64,000 nucleotides of DNA from Bradyrhizobium sp. Ghvi (GTDB lineage: Bacteria; Pseudomonadota; Alphaproteobacteria; Rhizobiales; Xanthobacteraceae), in contig NZ_FOVU01000002.1 in assembly GCF_900115265.1 (NCBI RefSeq), positions 1 to 64,000 on the forward strand, written 5' to 3'. Every line of letters begins with the position of its first letter. Position 1 is the first letter of the stretch. This document shows, piece by piece, positions 53,814 through 62,060 of the stretch. Both the position numbers and the translations under genes were made by a program. The notes beneath the pieces were generated by a model that was given only the letters and a program-made list of their open reading frames with translations, did no database searches and had not been told where the DNA came from.

Positions 53814-54644
53814 CTACTCTGCTGCCTGGACTGCAACCTGCGCCACTTCGGCGACCGGCTTTGCGGGCTTGTACGTCGTGTAGAGCGCGAGGCCGGTGAA
53901 GACGAAGCCGCCGACGAGATTGCCCAAGGTCACGGGGATCTGATTCCACAGCCACCAGTCGGAAACGCTGACCTTGGCGCCGAGCATCATCCCGGTCGGG
54001 ATCACGAACATGTTGACGACGGCATGCTCGTAGCCGAGCGCGAAGAACAGGAAGATCGGCAGCCAGGTCGCCGCGATCTTGCCGACCGTGGAGGTCGAGG
54101 TCATCGCCATGACCACGCCGAGACAGACCAGCCAGTTGCACAGGATCGCCTTGACGAACACTGAGACCATGCCGGCGGTGCCGATTGCCGCATTGGCGAT
54201 AGTCTTGGCTTCGGCCACCGCGACGATCTTCGCAGCGACTCCGGTGACCTCGAGCTTGCCCATGTTGGTGAGCGAGATCGCGATCAGCGCGCCGACGGCG
54301 ATGCTGCCGAGCAAATTGGCGACGAAGACCCAGGACCAGTTGGCGATGACCGCATTCCAGCTCGCCTTGCCTTCGAGACGCGCGAGCGGCACGATGGCGA
54401 AGCTTCCGGTCACGAGCTCAAGGCCGAGCAGCACGATCATCACGAGGCTGACCGGAAAGATCAGCGCGCCGACGATGGGCTGTCCTGTCGTGACCGCGCC
54501 GGTCAGGGCGAGCGTCGTGGCCGCGCCCAGGAGCGCGCCTGATATCGCGCCGCGGATCATGATGTCGCGCGGGGCCAGCGCCAGCTTTTTCAGGCTGGCA
54601 TCGACCATCGAAGCCACAACATCGGAGGGTTTCGCGTAATCCAT
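53814..54644 (-). CDS. Formate/nitrite transporter family channel (NirC-like)
   Basis: A 276-residue inner-membrane protein of the FNT family. Six helices; conserved pore segments include LVTGSFAIVPLARLEGKASW, ANLLGSIAVGALIAI, NWLVCLGVVMAMTSTS and LGYEHAVVNMFVIPTGMMLG. It lies 13 bp upstream of nirA, indicating nitrite import or export control. ATG 54644 has GGAG about nine bases upstream. First gene of the structural operon, behind a long leader. Confidence 0.92.
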   Translation of the reverse strand: MDYAKPSDVVASMVDASLKKLALAPRDIMIRGAISGALLGAATTLALTGAVTTGQPIVGALIFPVSLVMIVLLGLELVTGSFAIVPLARLEGKASWNAVIANWSWVFVANLLGSIAVGALIAISLTNMGKLEVTGVAAKIVAVAEAKTIANAAIGTAGMVSVFVKAILCNWLVCLGVVMAMTSTSTVGKIAATWLPIFLFFALGYEHAVVNMFVIPTGMMLGAKVSVSDWWLWNQIPVTLGNLVGGFVFTGLALYTTYKPAKPVAEVAQVAVQAAE

Positions 54645-54660
54645 ATCGAAGCTCCAGCTT

Positions 54661-54821
54661 GCCGCGCGAAAGGCGGCGTCAACGGGTGAAACGGACAATG
54701 ATCGCGGGGAGCCGGTTGCAGGCGCATAAGCACCTCGCCGGAGCCCGGAGCGATCCGATCAGCCTCGTTGCTGCGGAAATCCACCATGGACTTGGAGCCG
54801 CCGGCGCCCACGCCGGGCGGC
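54661..54821 (-). promoter_or_regulatory. Structured 5' leader of the nitrite operon
   Basis: On the minus strand a GC-rich hairpin (GCCGCCCGGCG with CGCCGGCGGC, 54821-54797) lies early in the leader and a second (GCCGC-CTTTCGC-GCGGC, 54677-54661) lies just before the ribosome-binding site. NasT-type ANTAR proteins act on leader RNA hairpins, so this is a candidate target. No classic T-run terminator was found. Confidence 0.4.
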
Positions 54822-54834
54822 ATGGATCTCTCTA

Positions 54835-54851
54835 TTCAAGGAGTGTGCCAA
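54835..54851 (-). promoter_or_regulatory. Candidate sigma54 (RpoN) promoter of the nitrite operon
   Basis: Minus strand TTGGCACACTCCTTGAA. The -24 element TGGCAC and the five-base gap to TTG match TGGCACG-N4-TTGCW; the -12 GC is replaced by GA, the one weak point. It lies about 190 bp upstream of the channel gene. Confidence 0.5.
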
Positions 54852-54905
54852 CGCAGCATAAACCGCAAAATCAAGTAAAATCAGTGATTTATGTCTTTGT
54901 GCGCT

Positions 54906-54930
54906 GCATGAAATGGATCAAAGTTCATGC
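54906..54930. promoter_or_regulatory. Dyad upstream of the sigma54-like promoter
   Basis: GCATGAA (54906-54912) and TTCATGC (54924-54930) form a perfect 7-bp dyad with 11 bp between, about 55 bp upstream of the promoter. The position suits an activator site, but the sequence is not a standard NtrC box (TGCACC). Confidence 0.35.
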
Positions 54931-54994
54931 TGCTTCGGGCAGCAATGGCTTAAAAATTAAGCCGCGAATCGATCTGATCAATCTTTAGGCAGGT

Positions 54995-56158
54995 CTAGGG
55001 AGCCCGCCGGCTGACCGCGAATGAGGTCAGATAGCCAGCGATGTCCTGGGGATCAAAAGCCGGTCCGGCAAAGGCACCGACTGGGGCACTGGCCTGCCCC
55101 TCTCCGCTATGTCCGAGGGCAGCGTCGTAGAGGTCCGGCCGGAACACGGCCATCGCGGTCTTGAGGGCCTCTGTGCTCAGCGCTGTCTGTCCCCAGCGCA
55201 CCATCTGCGCGCAAAGCCAGGCGGCCTGGACCGGGTCCGGGCGCCCCGCTCCTTCGCGTCCGACCAAGAGATAGCGGCCGCTCTCGCGCACCGTGCCCTC
55301 GGGTGAGATCTTCAGTCGCCCGGTGAGCGAGCGTTGGATCACCTCGGCATCGACACCAAGCCGCTCGGGCTGCGCCAGGATCTGCGCCGCCTCGCTCAGG
55401 TTCTCCGGGCTCTCGATAAACTCGGCCGCCTTGACCGCCGCGCGGACCAGCGCAGCGACCACGTCCGGATTCTTGTCGGCCCAGACCTGGCGGACCGCCA
55501 GCACCTTCTCGGCCGCGCGCGCCAGGATGTCGGAAACGAAATGCAGGATGTGGCCGACGCCGAGATCGACCGCAATCGAGTTCCAGGGAGCGCCGACGCA
55601 GAAGGCATCGACATGGCCGCTTCTGAGGCTGTCCACCATGTAGGGGGGCGGCAGCACCACCAGACGGACGTCCTCGTCGGGATCGACGCCGGCCGCAGCC
55701 ATCCAGAACCGCAACTGGTAATTGTGGGTCGAGAACGGAAACGTCATGCCAAAGGTCAGTGGTTCGGCACCTAGCTTGCGCCTGCTGGCAACGACCTTCG
55801 CCAGCGCTCTTGCCGTGGCAAGCGGATCGAAGCGGTCGCCATCGATCTCTTCCATCAGCGCCGCGTGGAGCGCCGGCGAGACCGTGATCGCATTGCCATT
55901 GATGCCGAGATTGAAGGGCGCTGCGATCGGCACCTTGACGTGGCCGAGGCCGAGTGAGGACGCGATCGCCACCGGCGCTAGCAGATGGGCAGCGTCGAAC
56001 AAGCCGATATTGAGCTTGTCGCGAACGTTGGACCAGGAGACCTCGCGTACCAGCTCGACTTCGAGCCCTTCGGCCGCGGCAAAGCCCTTGTCGACGGCGA
56101 CGATCAAGGCGGCGGCATCGACCAGCGGAATGAATCCGATGCGGAGGGGACCGGTCAT
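54995..56158 (-). CDS. nasS: NasS nitrate/nitrite sensor (NrtA/CmpA family, cytoplasmic)
   Basis: A 387-residue protein of the nitrate-binding NrtA family without a signal peptide (starts MTGPLRIGFIPLVDAAALIV), as expected for NasS, which stays in the cytosol and releases NasT when it binds nitrate or nitrite. The NrtA-like segments LGINGNAITVSPALH, FPFSTHNYQLRFWMAAAGVD and HVDAFCVGAPWNSIAVD are clear. It overlaps nasT by four bases (ATGA). Known NasS-NasT pairs control nitrite and nitrate reductase genes. Confidence 0.92.
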   Translation of the reverse strand: MTGPLRIGFIPLVDAAALIVAVDKGFAAAEGLEVELVREVSWSNVRDKLNIGLFDAAHLLAPVAIASSLGLGHVKVPIAAPFNLGINGNAITVSPALHAALMEEIDGDRFDPLATARALAKVVASRRKLGAEPLTFGMTFPFSTHNYQLRFWMAAAGVDPDEDVRLVVLPPPYMVDSLRSGHVDAFCVGAPWNSIAVDLGVGHILHFVSDILARAAEKVLAVRQVWADKNPDVVAALVRAAVKAAEFIESPENLSEAAQILAQPERLGVDAEVIQRSLTGRLKISPEGTVRESGRYLLVGREGAGRPDPVQAAWLCAQMVRWGQTALSTEALKTAMAVFRPDLYDAALGHSGEGQASAPVGAFAGPAFDPQDIAGYLTSFAVSRRAP

Positions 56159-56745
56159 TTCAGCATCTCCGACGCGGTGATGATCGATTGGGCGATCTCG
56201 CCGATTTTCTTCTTCTCGCGCATGGCGGTGGAGCGCAGCAGCACATAGGCCTCGTCCTCGGTGAGACCCTTGACCTTCATCAGGATGCCCTTGGCCTTCT
56301 CGATGATCTTGCGATCCTCGAGCTGCGACTTGGTCCGCTCCAGTTCCTCCTGCAATTTGGCGAAGGCGTTGAAGCGCGACACGCAGAGGTCGAGGATCGG
56401 CTTGATGCGCTCCTTCTTCAGCCCGTCGACGATGTAGGCAGACACGCCCGCCTCGACCGAGGCCTGGATCGAGGCTGAATCGCTCTGATCGACGAACATG
56501 GCAATCGGCCGCTTCACGGCGCGGCTGACCTGGAACATCGCCTCCAGCACGTCGCGGCTCGGGTTTTCCAGATCGATCAGGATGATATCGGGATCCACCG
56601 CATAAATACGGGCCAAAAGGCTCTGCATCTCGCGGATATGAACGACCTCGGTGAATCCAGCCTCCCGCAACCCCTCTTCGAGGATCGCAGCCCTCACAGG
56701 GCTTTCATCGACAATCACAATTTTGGGCGACTGGTCGGCGCTCAT
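56155..56745 (-). CDS. nasT: NasT ANTAR-domain antiterminator
   Basis: A 196-residue two-domain protein. Residues 8-120 form a receiver-like domain (IVIVDESPVRAAILEEGLRE, Asp58 in IILIDLENPS). A coiled linker follows, then the RNA-binding ANTAR domain at about 137-190: DRKIIEKAKGILMKVKGLTE with AYVLLRSTAM. It binds leader RNA to let transcription pass when NasS is loaded. The downstream channel-nirA-flavoprotein operon is the natural target. Confidence 0.94.
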   Translation of the reverse strand: MSADQSPKIVIVDESPVRAAILEEGLREAGFTEVVHIREMQSLLARIYAVDPDIILIDLENPSRDVLEAMFQVSRAVKRPIAMFVDQSDSASIQASVEAGVSAYIVDGLKKERIKPILDLCVSRFNAFAKLQEELERTKSQLEDRKIIEKAKGILMKVKGLTEDEAYVLLRSTAMREKKKIGEIAQSIITASEMLK

Positions 56746-56856
56746 GGCTCACTCGCGGCAGGTGATTCATCCATAGCACGCCGGAACGCCCTGCAAAGGG
56801 TTGTAATTATGGGCAATTGGGACTAGCTGAGGCCGGTCAATCAGGCAGATTTGGAT

Positions 56857-58182
56857 ATGGATCAGACGGCTGCGCCCAAGGTCAGCTTCGTGTCACTCGG
56901 GTGTCCCAAGGCATTGGTGGATTCCGAGCGCATCATCACGCGTCTGCGTGCTGAGGGGTATGAACTCGCCCGCAAGCATGACGGGGCCGACATCGTCATC
57001 GTCAACACCTGCGGCTTCCTCGACAGCGCCAAGCAGGAGTCGCTCTCGGCGATCGGCGATGCCATGGCCGAGAACGGCAAGGTGATCGTGACGGGCTGCA
57101 TGGGCGCGGAACCCGAGCAGATCGAGCAGGCCTATCCCGGCGTGCTCTCGATTACGGGCCCGCAGCAATATGAAAGCGTGCTCGATGCCGTGCATCGCGC
57201 GCTGCCGCCGGCGCATAATCCGCATCTCGACCTGGTGCCCCCGCAGGGCATCAAGCTGACGCCGCGGCACTACGCTTACTTGAAGATCTCCGAAGGCTGC
57301 AACAACCGCTGCACCTTCTGCATCATCCCGAAGCTGCGCGGCGACCTGGTCTCGCGTCCGGCCAATGACGTGCTGCGCGAGGCCGAGCGGCTGGTCGGCG
57401 CCGGCGTCAAGGAGTTGCTTGTCATTTCGCAGGACACTTCGGCCTACGGCGTCGATCTCAAATATGCCGAGAGCCCGTGGAAGGACCGTCAGGTCCGCGC
57501 GAAGTTTTTGGATCTCGCGCGCGAACTCGGCGAGCTCGGCGCCTGGGTGCGGCTGCAATATGTCTACCCCTACCCGCATGTCGACGAGGTCATCGCGCTG
57601 ATGAACGAAGGCAAGGTGCTGCCCTATCTCGACATCCCGTTCCAGCATGCGAGCCCCGAGGTGCTGAAGGCAATGAAGCGCCCGGCCGCCCAGGACAAGA
57701 CGCTGGCGCGCATCAAGCGCTGGCGCGAGGAATGTCCTGATCTTGCGCTGCGCTCGACCTTCATCGTCGGATTCCCCGGCGAGACCGATTCCGACTTCGC
57801 TTATCTGCTCGACTGGCTCGATGAAGCCGAGATCGATCGCCTCGGCTGCTTCAAATACGAACCGGTTGCGGGCGCGACGTCGAATGCAATCGGCAATCCC
57901 GTGCCCGAAGAGATCAAGCAGGAGCGCTACAACGCGCTGATGGCGCGCCAGCAGAAGATCTCGGCGCGCCGGCTGAAGCGCAAGGTCGGCACCCGCCAGC
58001 AGATCATCATCGACGAGATCGGGCCGACGGTGGCCAAGGGCCGCTCCAAGGCGGATGCGCCGGAGATCGACGGCGCGGTGTATCTGACGAGCCGCCGTCC
58101 CTTGCGCGTCGGCGAGATCGTCACCGCCAAGATCGACCGCGCGGATCAATACGATCTGCACGGTAGCGTCGCGGGTTTTTGA
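56857..58182 (+). CDS. rimO: Ribosomal protein S12 methylthiotransferase
   Basis: A 441-residue radical-SAM enzyme adding a methylthio group to an Asp of ribosomal protein S12. The N-terminal domain has [12 protein letters not shown] (Cys16), [11 protein letters not shown] and VTGCMG for the auxiliary cluster; the SAM cluster is CNNRCTFC (C-x3-C-x2-C) near residue 148. A TRAM domain closes the protein ([20 protein letters not shown]). ATG 56857 is preferred to TTG 56851. Divergent from nasT. Confidence 0.96.
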   Translation: MDQTAAPKVSFVSLGCPKALVDSERIITRLRAEGYELARKHDGADIVIVNTCGFLDSAKQESLSAIGDAMAENGKVIVTGCMGAEPEQIEQAYPGVLSITGPQQYESVLDAVHRALPPAHNPHLDLVPPQGIKLTPRHYAYLKISEGCNNRCTFCIIPKLRGDLVSRPANDVLREAERLVGAGVKELLVISQDTSAYGVDLKYAESPWKDRQVRAKFLDLARELGELGAWVRLQYVYPYPHVDEVIALMNEGKVLPYLDIPFQHASPEVLKAMKRPAAQDKTLARIKRWREECPDLALRSTFIVGFPGETDSDFAYLLDWLDEAEIDRLGCFKYEPVAGATSNAIGNPVPEEIKQERYNALMARQQKISARRLKRKVGTRQQIIIDEIGPTVAKGRSKADAPEIDGAVYLTSRRPLRVGEIVTAKIDRADQYDLHGSVAGF

Positions 58183-58190
58183 GGTTCTCC

Positions 58191-58268
58191 GTCATTGCGA
58201 GCGTAGCGAAGCAATCCAGAGTCCCTCCGCGGAGACAGACTGGATTGCTTCGCTACGCTCGCAATGAC
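58191..58268. repeat. Perfect 29-bp inverted repeat
   Basis: Arms 58191-58219 (GTCATTGCGAGCGTAGCGAA...) and 58240-58268 are perfect reverse complements around a 20-nt loop. This GTCATTGCGAGCG-type palindrome is a known-looking family of intergenic repeats in bradyrhizobia, placed here between convergent genes where it may also end transcription. Confidence 0.85.
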
Positions 58269-58281
58269 GCTGTGGATGGAG

Positions 58282-59223
58282 TCACACCAGCCATTTTGGC
58301 ACCCAGCGCTCCGGGCGAGGCGCGCGGGCGAGATCGGCCTTGGCTTCGGAGAGCAGCGCGGGCGCGCCGTCGATGGTCGGGCGCACGTCGTATTCGAAAT
58401 TCGGCATGACGCGGCCATCGGCGTAGAGGCCGAACTTCATGACGTACCAAAGACCCAGTTCGGGCTGCGCGCGGCGCATCTCCTCGCGCAGGTCGCGCAG
58501 CAGGGATTCGATCGAGGCGGCTTCCTCGAACGGCCGCGGGCCGTCCGACAGCACGCGCGCTTCGTATTGCTTGCCTGATATCGCGACCTCGAAATGCGTC
58601 TTGTCCCAGGGCTGCTTGCCCTTCGGCAGATGCGCGGCGAGCCGCCAGCCGAGCTCGGCCATCAGGCGATGATTGGCCCAGTATTCCTCGCGGTCCCGGC
58701 TCCACTTTTCGACGAAGCCGCGGAAATCGGGCAGCTCGGATGTACCGTCCTCGCAGGCAGCAGCCTCCCCGATCGGCCGCCGCGCAAGCCACTGCGCGAG
58801 CTCGCCCGTCTGGGGCTCGACCTCCTCGTGCGGTCGCAGATCGTGCCAGGCCTCGTCGAATTGCTGTGAAGTCAGTTTTGCCAGCAGCGCGTCGAGGGAC
58901 GGCGCAAGCAGCTCATAATCACCCTCCGAGCCCAACCCCACGATCGGCGGATCGTCGCGGTCGAGACCGGCGCGGTACCAGCCGCCGATGGCCGAACCAT
59001 CAGGCAGGCGCATGAACAGCGCGAAGCGGTCGCGCAAGGGACCCCCGTCGAAGATCGGGGCCTGGTCTGAAAACTGGCCCTGCAGCGAGAAGCAGCCGAC
59101 GCTGCCCCAGGGGCGTCCGTTCAGCCAGCCGGCGAAATCCAGCAGCAAAGGCGGCGCCTCGATGCCCGGCGGAAACGCGCCGCGGATGCTGTCGAGGTCG
59201 ATCGGGTATGGCGTGTCGGACAA
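58282..59223 (-). CDS. Hypothetical protein, SUKH/YezG-like immunity-type domains suspected
   Basis: A 313-residue cytoplasmic protein. The N-terminal half (LLLDFAGWLNGRPWGSVGCF, GGWYRAG, PPIVGLGSEGDYELLAPSLD) looks like the SMI1/KNR4 (SUKH) fold: a short ligand-independent surface-binding domain often found in toxin-immunity proteins. The C-terminal half has EMRRAQPELGLWYVMKFGLY and GRVMPNFEYDVRP, which resemble the YezG/DUF600 type. Both links are from memory of patterns, not a search. No toxin gene lies next to it. Confidence 0.5.
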   Translation of the reverse strand: MSDTPYPIDLDSIRGAFPPGIEAPPLLLDFAGWLNGRPWGSVGCFSLQGQFSDQAPIFDGGPLRDRFALFMRLPDGSAIGGWYRAGLDRDDPPIVGLGSEGDYELLAPSLDALLAKLTSQQFDEAWHDLRPHEEVEPQTGELAQWLARRPIGEAAACEDGTSELPDFRGFVEKWSRDREEYWANHRLMAELGWRLAAHLPKGKQPWDKTHFEVAISGKQYEARVLSDGPRPFEEAASIESLLRDLREEMRRAQPELGLWYVMKFGLYADGRVMPNFEYDVRPTIDGAPALLSEAKADLARAPRPERWVPKWLV

Positions 59224-59402
59224 GGCTGAAAACTATCTTGATGGTCCCGCCCCTTTTGGTCTGCCCCTGCTGGCCTCCGGTTCGAACCAATTCACGTCCA
59301 CCGATCACAAACGCGCTAGAGGCGTGTTGGTTTCTGCGCAGCAAACAAATGACTTGAGGACGCAGAAGAAGCGGCTCATTCCGCCTGAGCAATGCACGCT
59401 CG

Positions 59403-59426
59403 GCGGGTGTTGCCCAAAACACCCGC
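59403..59426. promoter_or_regulatory. Dyad abutting the -35 box of the argD leader
   Basis: GCGGGTGTT (59403-59411) and AACACCCGC (59418-59426) form a perfect 9-bp dyad with a 6-nt centre, ending at the base before TTGACA. It could be an operator or an upstream transcript's end. Confidence 0.5.
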
Positions 59427-59456
59427 TTGACAAGCCCCGCCCTTCGGCTGTACGGA
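59427..59456 (+). promoter_or_regulatory. Promoter of the arginine leader and argD
   Basis: A perfect TTGACA -35 (59427-59432) with a weak -10, TACGGA at 59451-59456 (18-bp spacer). A start about 7-9 bases further on would fall at 59463-59465, at or next to the ATG of the leader peptide, so the mRNA may be leaderless. Confidence 0.55.
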
Positions 59457-59464
59457 CGCGCCCC

Positions 59465-59557
59465 ATGATCAACGCCCGGACCAACCTGCGCACCGCAATG
59501 CTCCGTCGTCGCTGCCGCGACGATGAGAGGGTGCGCCATGTCCGACGACGCCGCTGA
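59465..59557 (+). CDS. Arginine-rich leader peptide (attenuator peptide)
   Basis: A 30-residue ORF, MINARTNLRTAMLRRRCRDD then ERVRHVRRRR and TGA. Twelve of 30 residues are Arg, including RRRCR and a final RRRR before the stop. It is followed by a strong terminator at 59586-59612 and then an argD-family gene, the classic layout of ribosome-mediated attenuation. Its ATG coincides with the expected transcript start, as reported for the trp leader peptide of Sinorhizobium meliloti. No separate ribosome-binding site is visible. Confidence 0.7.
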   Translation: MINARTNLRTAMLRRRCRDDERVRHVRRRR

Positions 59558-59585
59558 ACCACTGAATTCAGCTGAAGTTCTCGAG

Positions 59586-59612
59586 AAGGCCGCACCCGCA
59601 AGGTGCGGCCTT
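59586..59612 (+). terminator. Attenuator terminator upstream of argD
   Basis: Perfect 11-bp stem AAGGCCGCACC (59586-59596) and GGTGCGGCCTT (59602-59612), 5-nt loop, then TCTGCTTTTTG. Its 5' arm contains CGCACCC (59591-59597, last base in the loop), which is exactly complementary to GGGTGCG (59529-59535) in the leader ORF, giving an alternative antiterminator. Confidence 0.85.
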
Positions 59613-59658
59613 TCTGCTTTTTGCGCCCCTTTTTCACCCGTCTCCAGAGGAGTTCGAC

Positions 59659-60849
59659 ATGACGACGCATCCGTATGACGCGCTGATGGACATCACCGCA
59701 CGGCCCAAGACCGTGTTCGTCCGCGGCGCCGGCTCCTACCTCTGGGACGACAACCGCAAGCGCTATCTCGACTTCGTGCAGGGCTGGGCCGTCAACTGCC
59801 TCGGCCATTCGCCGCCAGCGGTGGCGGACGCACTCGCTTCGCAGGCCAAGCGGCTGCTGACGCCGAGCCCGGCCTTCTACAACGAGCCGAGCCTCAAGCT
59901 CGCGAAGGCGCTGGTCGAGAACAGCGCCTTCGACCAGGTGTTCTTTGCCAATTCGGGTGCCGAAGCCAATGAGGGCGCGATCAAGCTCGCGCGCAAATAT
60001 GGCAGCCTGCACAAAGGCGGCGCGTTCGAGATCATTACGTTCGAAGGCGGCTTCCACGGCAGGACGCTGGCGACGATGTCGGCCTCGGGCAAGAAGGCGT
60101 TCGAGCCGCTGTTCGAGCCGAAAGTATCCGGCTTCAAGAAGGCCAAGCTCAACGACATCGCCTCGGTCGAAAAGCTGATCAACGACAACACTGTCGCTGT
60201 CATGCTCGAGCCGATCCAGGGTGAGTCAGGCGTGTGGCCGGCTAGCGATACGTTCCTGCAGCAGTTGCGCGCGCTCACGGAGGCGCACGGCCTGCTGCTC
60301 ATCTTCGACGAGATCCAGACCGGCATGGGCCGGACCGGAAAACTCTTCCACTATGAGCACGCCGGCATCGCCCCTGATATCATGACGCTCGGCAAGGGCA
60401 TCGGCGGCGGCGTGCCGCTCGCGGCTCTGCTCGCGACCGAACGCGCCTCCTGCTTCGAGCACGGCGACCAGGGCGGCACGTTCAACGGCAATCCGGTCAT
60501 GTGCGCGGCAGGGCTTGCGGTGCTCGAGGAGGTCAGCAAGCCCGCATTCCTGAAGCAGGTCATCGAGACCGGCCTGCTGCTCGAAAGCGAGTTGCAGAAG
60601 GTCTCGGCGCGGCACGGGCTCGGCGGCGTGCGCGGACGCGGGCTGCTGCTGGCTCTCGATCTCAAGCTGCCGATCGCGCCCGCCATCGTCGCGCAGGCGT
60701 TCGAGTCCGGCGTGCTGCTGAACGCACCGCAGCTCGACGCCCTGCGCTTCATGCCCGCGCTGAACGTCGCGAAGGCAGAGATCTCGGAGATGATCGACTG
60801 CCTGGATGGGATTTTGGCCAAGGCCGGCGCGGCACGGCGCGTGGCTTAA
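59659..60849 (+). CDS. argD: Acetylornithine-type aminotransferase (ArgD family)
   Basis: A 396-residue class III PLP aminotransferase. The PLP segments are present: [47 protein letters not shown] and the Schiff-base lysine in [11 protein letters not shown] near residue 246. ArgD makes N-acetylornithine in arginine synthesis; the same family also handles succinyl-diaminopimelate and ornithine. The arginine leader just upstream supports an arginine role. AGAGGAG precedes the ATG. No other arg genes are adjacent in this window. Confidence 0.9.
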   Translation: MTTHPYDALMDITARPKTVFVRGAGSYLWDDNRKRYLDFVQGWAVNCLGHSPPAVADALASQAKRLLTPSPAFYNEPSLKLAKALVENSAFDQVFFANSGAEANEGAIKLARKYGSLHKGGAFEIITFEGGFHGRTLATMSASGKKAFEPLFEPKVSGFKKAKLNDIASVEKLINDNTVAVMLEPIQGESGVWPASDTFLQQLRALTEAHGLLLIFDEIQTGMGRTGKLFHYEHAGIAPDIMTLGKGIGGGVPLAALLATERASCFEHGDQGGTFNGNPVMCAAGLAVLEEVSKPAFLKQVIETGLLLESELQKVSARHGLGGVRGRGLLLALDLKLPIAPAIVAQAFESGVLLNAPQLDALRFMPALNVAKAEISEMIDCLDGILAKAGAARRVA

Positions 60850-60857
60850 GCGGTGCC

Positions 60858-60986
60858 GTGCCCCGGACGCAGCGCAGCGCCCCTTCGGCGGTGCGCTGCA
60901 GAGCCGGGCCCATCTCTCACAATCATCGTCGCCGCTGGGTCCCGGCTTTGCACTGCAACTAGCGCGTTGCAGCTTGTCCGGGACAC
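60858..60986. repeat. Intergenic palindromic repeat
   Basis: GTGCCCCGGAC near the left end faces GTCCGGGACAC at the right end, with further imperfect inner pairing (GGGCCCAT/TGGGTCCCGGCT-like stretches), about 129 bp. It lies between convergent argD and the quinone oxidoreductase gene. The GTGCCCCGGACGCAGCGCAG type is a dispersed repeat in bradyrhizobia, from memory. Confidence 0.7.
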
Positions 60987-61009
60987 GAGAGCGGACGATG
61001 ACGGACGAC

Positions 61010-61984
61010 CTACGGCTTCAAGATCGACGCACCCGTCGTCTTGCGGCTCTCGAGATCGATATGCGCTTTCGCGGCATCCTTCAGCGCATAAGCGTGGTTG
61101 ATCGGAACGTGCAGCTTGCCGTTGATGACGGCCGAGAACAGCGTGTCGGCGCCTTCCAGCAACTCCTTGCGCGTGCCGATGTAGTCGTTGAGCTTCGGCC
61201 GCGTCGCAAACAGCGAGCCGTGATTGTTCAGCTCGGCGATCGAGAACGGCGGCACCGGGCCCGAGGCATTGCCGAACGACACGAACATGCCGCGCGGCTT
61301 CAGGCATGACAGCGAACCGGGGAAAGTGGCCTTGCCGACGCCGTCATAGACCACGTCGCACCCCTCGTTGCGGCTGATCTGCTTCACGCGCGCGACGAAG
61401 TCCTCCTCGTTGTAGAGGATGACGTGATCGCAGCCATTGGCTTCGGCAAGCTCGGCCTTCTCGCGCGAGCCGACCGTGCCGATCACATGCGCCCCTAACG
61501 CCCTCGCCCATTGGCAGGCGAGCAGGCCGATACCGCCGGCGGCGGCATGGATCAGCACGCGATGATGCGGCTCGACCTTGAAGGTCTTGTGCAGGAGATA
61601 CCAGACGGTCAGGCCCTTGAGCATCAGCACGGCACCCTGCTCGTACGTGATGTGGTCGGGCAGCTTGACCAGCTTCTCCCAGGGGATGTTGCGCTCGCCG
61701 GTGTAGGCGCCGAGATTTTGGTAATAGGCAACGCGGTCGCCGGGGTGGAAATGCGTCACGCCCGGCCCGACGGCAACGACCTCGCCCGAGGCCTCGTTGC
61801 CGGCAATGAAAGGCAGCCCCGGCGCCTTGTAGAGACCGGTGCGATAGTAGACGTCGATGAAGTTCAGGCCGACCGCATGCTGGCGGACGCGCACCTCGCC
61901 GGGGCCGGGCGCCGGGACCTCGACGCTCTCATAGACCAGGGCATCGGGGCCTCCGACCTTGTGGACACGGACGGCTTTGGTCAT
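61010..61984 (-). CDS. Quinone oxidoreductase / zinc-independent MDR (Qor-like)
   Basis: A 324-residue NADPH-dependent dehydrogenase. GNEASGEVVAVGPGVTHFHP, the nucleotide loop HAAAGGIGLLACQWARALGA and the late GASGPVPPF-type segment (FGNASGPVPPFSIAEL) are those of quinone oxidoreductases; the catalytic zinc ligands of alcohol dehydrogenases are missing. ATG 61984 is chosen over GTG 61987. Probably reduces quinones or enones. Confidence 0.92.
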   Translation of the reverse strand: MTKAVRVHKVGGPDALVYESVEVPAPGPGEVRVRQHAVGLNFIDVYYRTGLYKAPGLPFIAGNEASGEVVAVGPGVTHFHPGDRVAYYQNLGAYTGERNIPWEKLVKLPDHITYEQGAVLMLKGLTVWYLLHKTFKVEPHHRVLIHAAAGGIGLLACQWARALGAHVIGTVGSREKAELAEANGCDHVILYNEEDFVARVKQISRNEGCDVVYDGVGKATFPGSLSCLKPRGMFVSFGNASGPVPPFSIAELNNHGSLFATRPKLNDYIGTRKELLEGADTLFSAVINGKLHVPINHAYALKDAAKAHIDLESRKTTGASILKP

Positions 61985-62060
61985 CACCTGACCTCCTCTT
62001 CTTCAAGGCTGAGCGAAGACAATCGCGACTGCCTTGTCAACTCGACGCCAGCAAGAGCCT

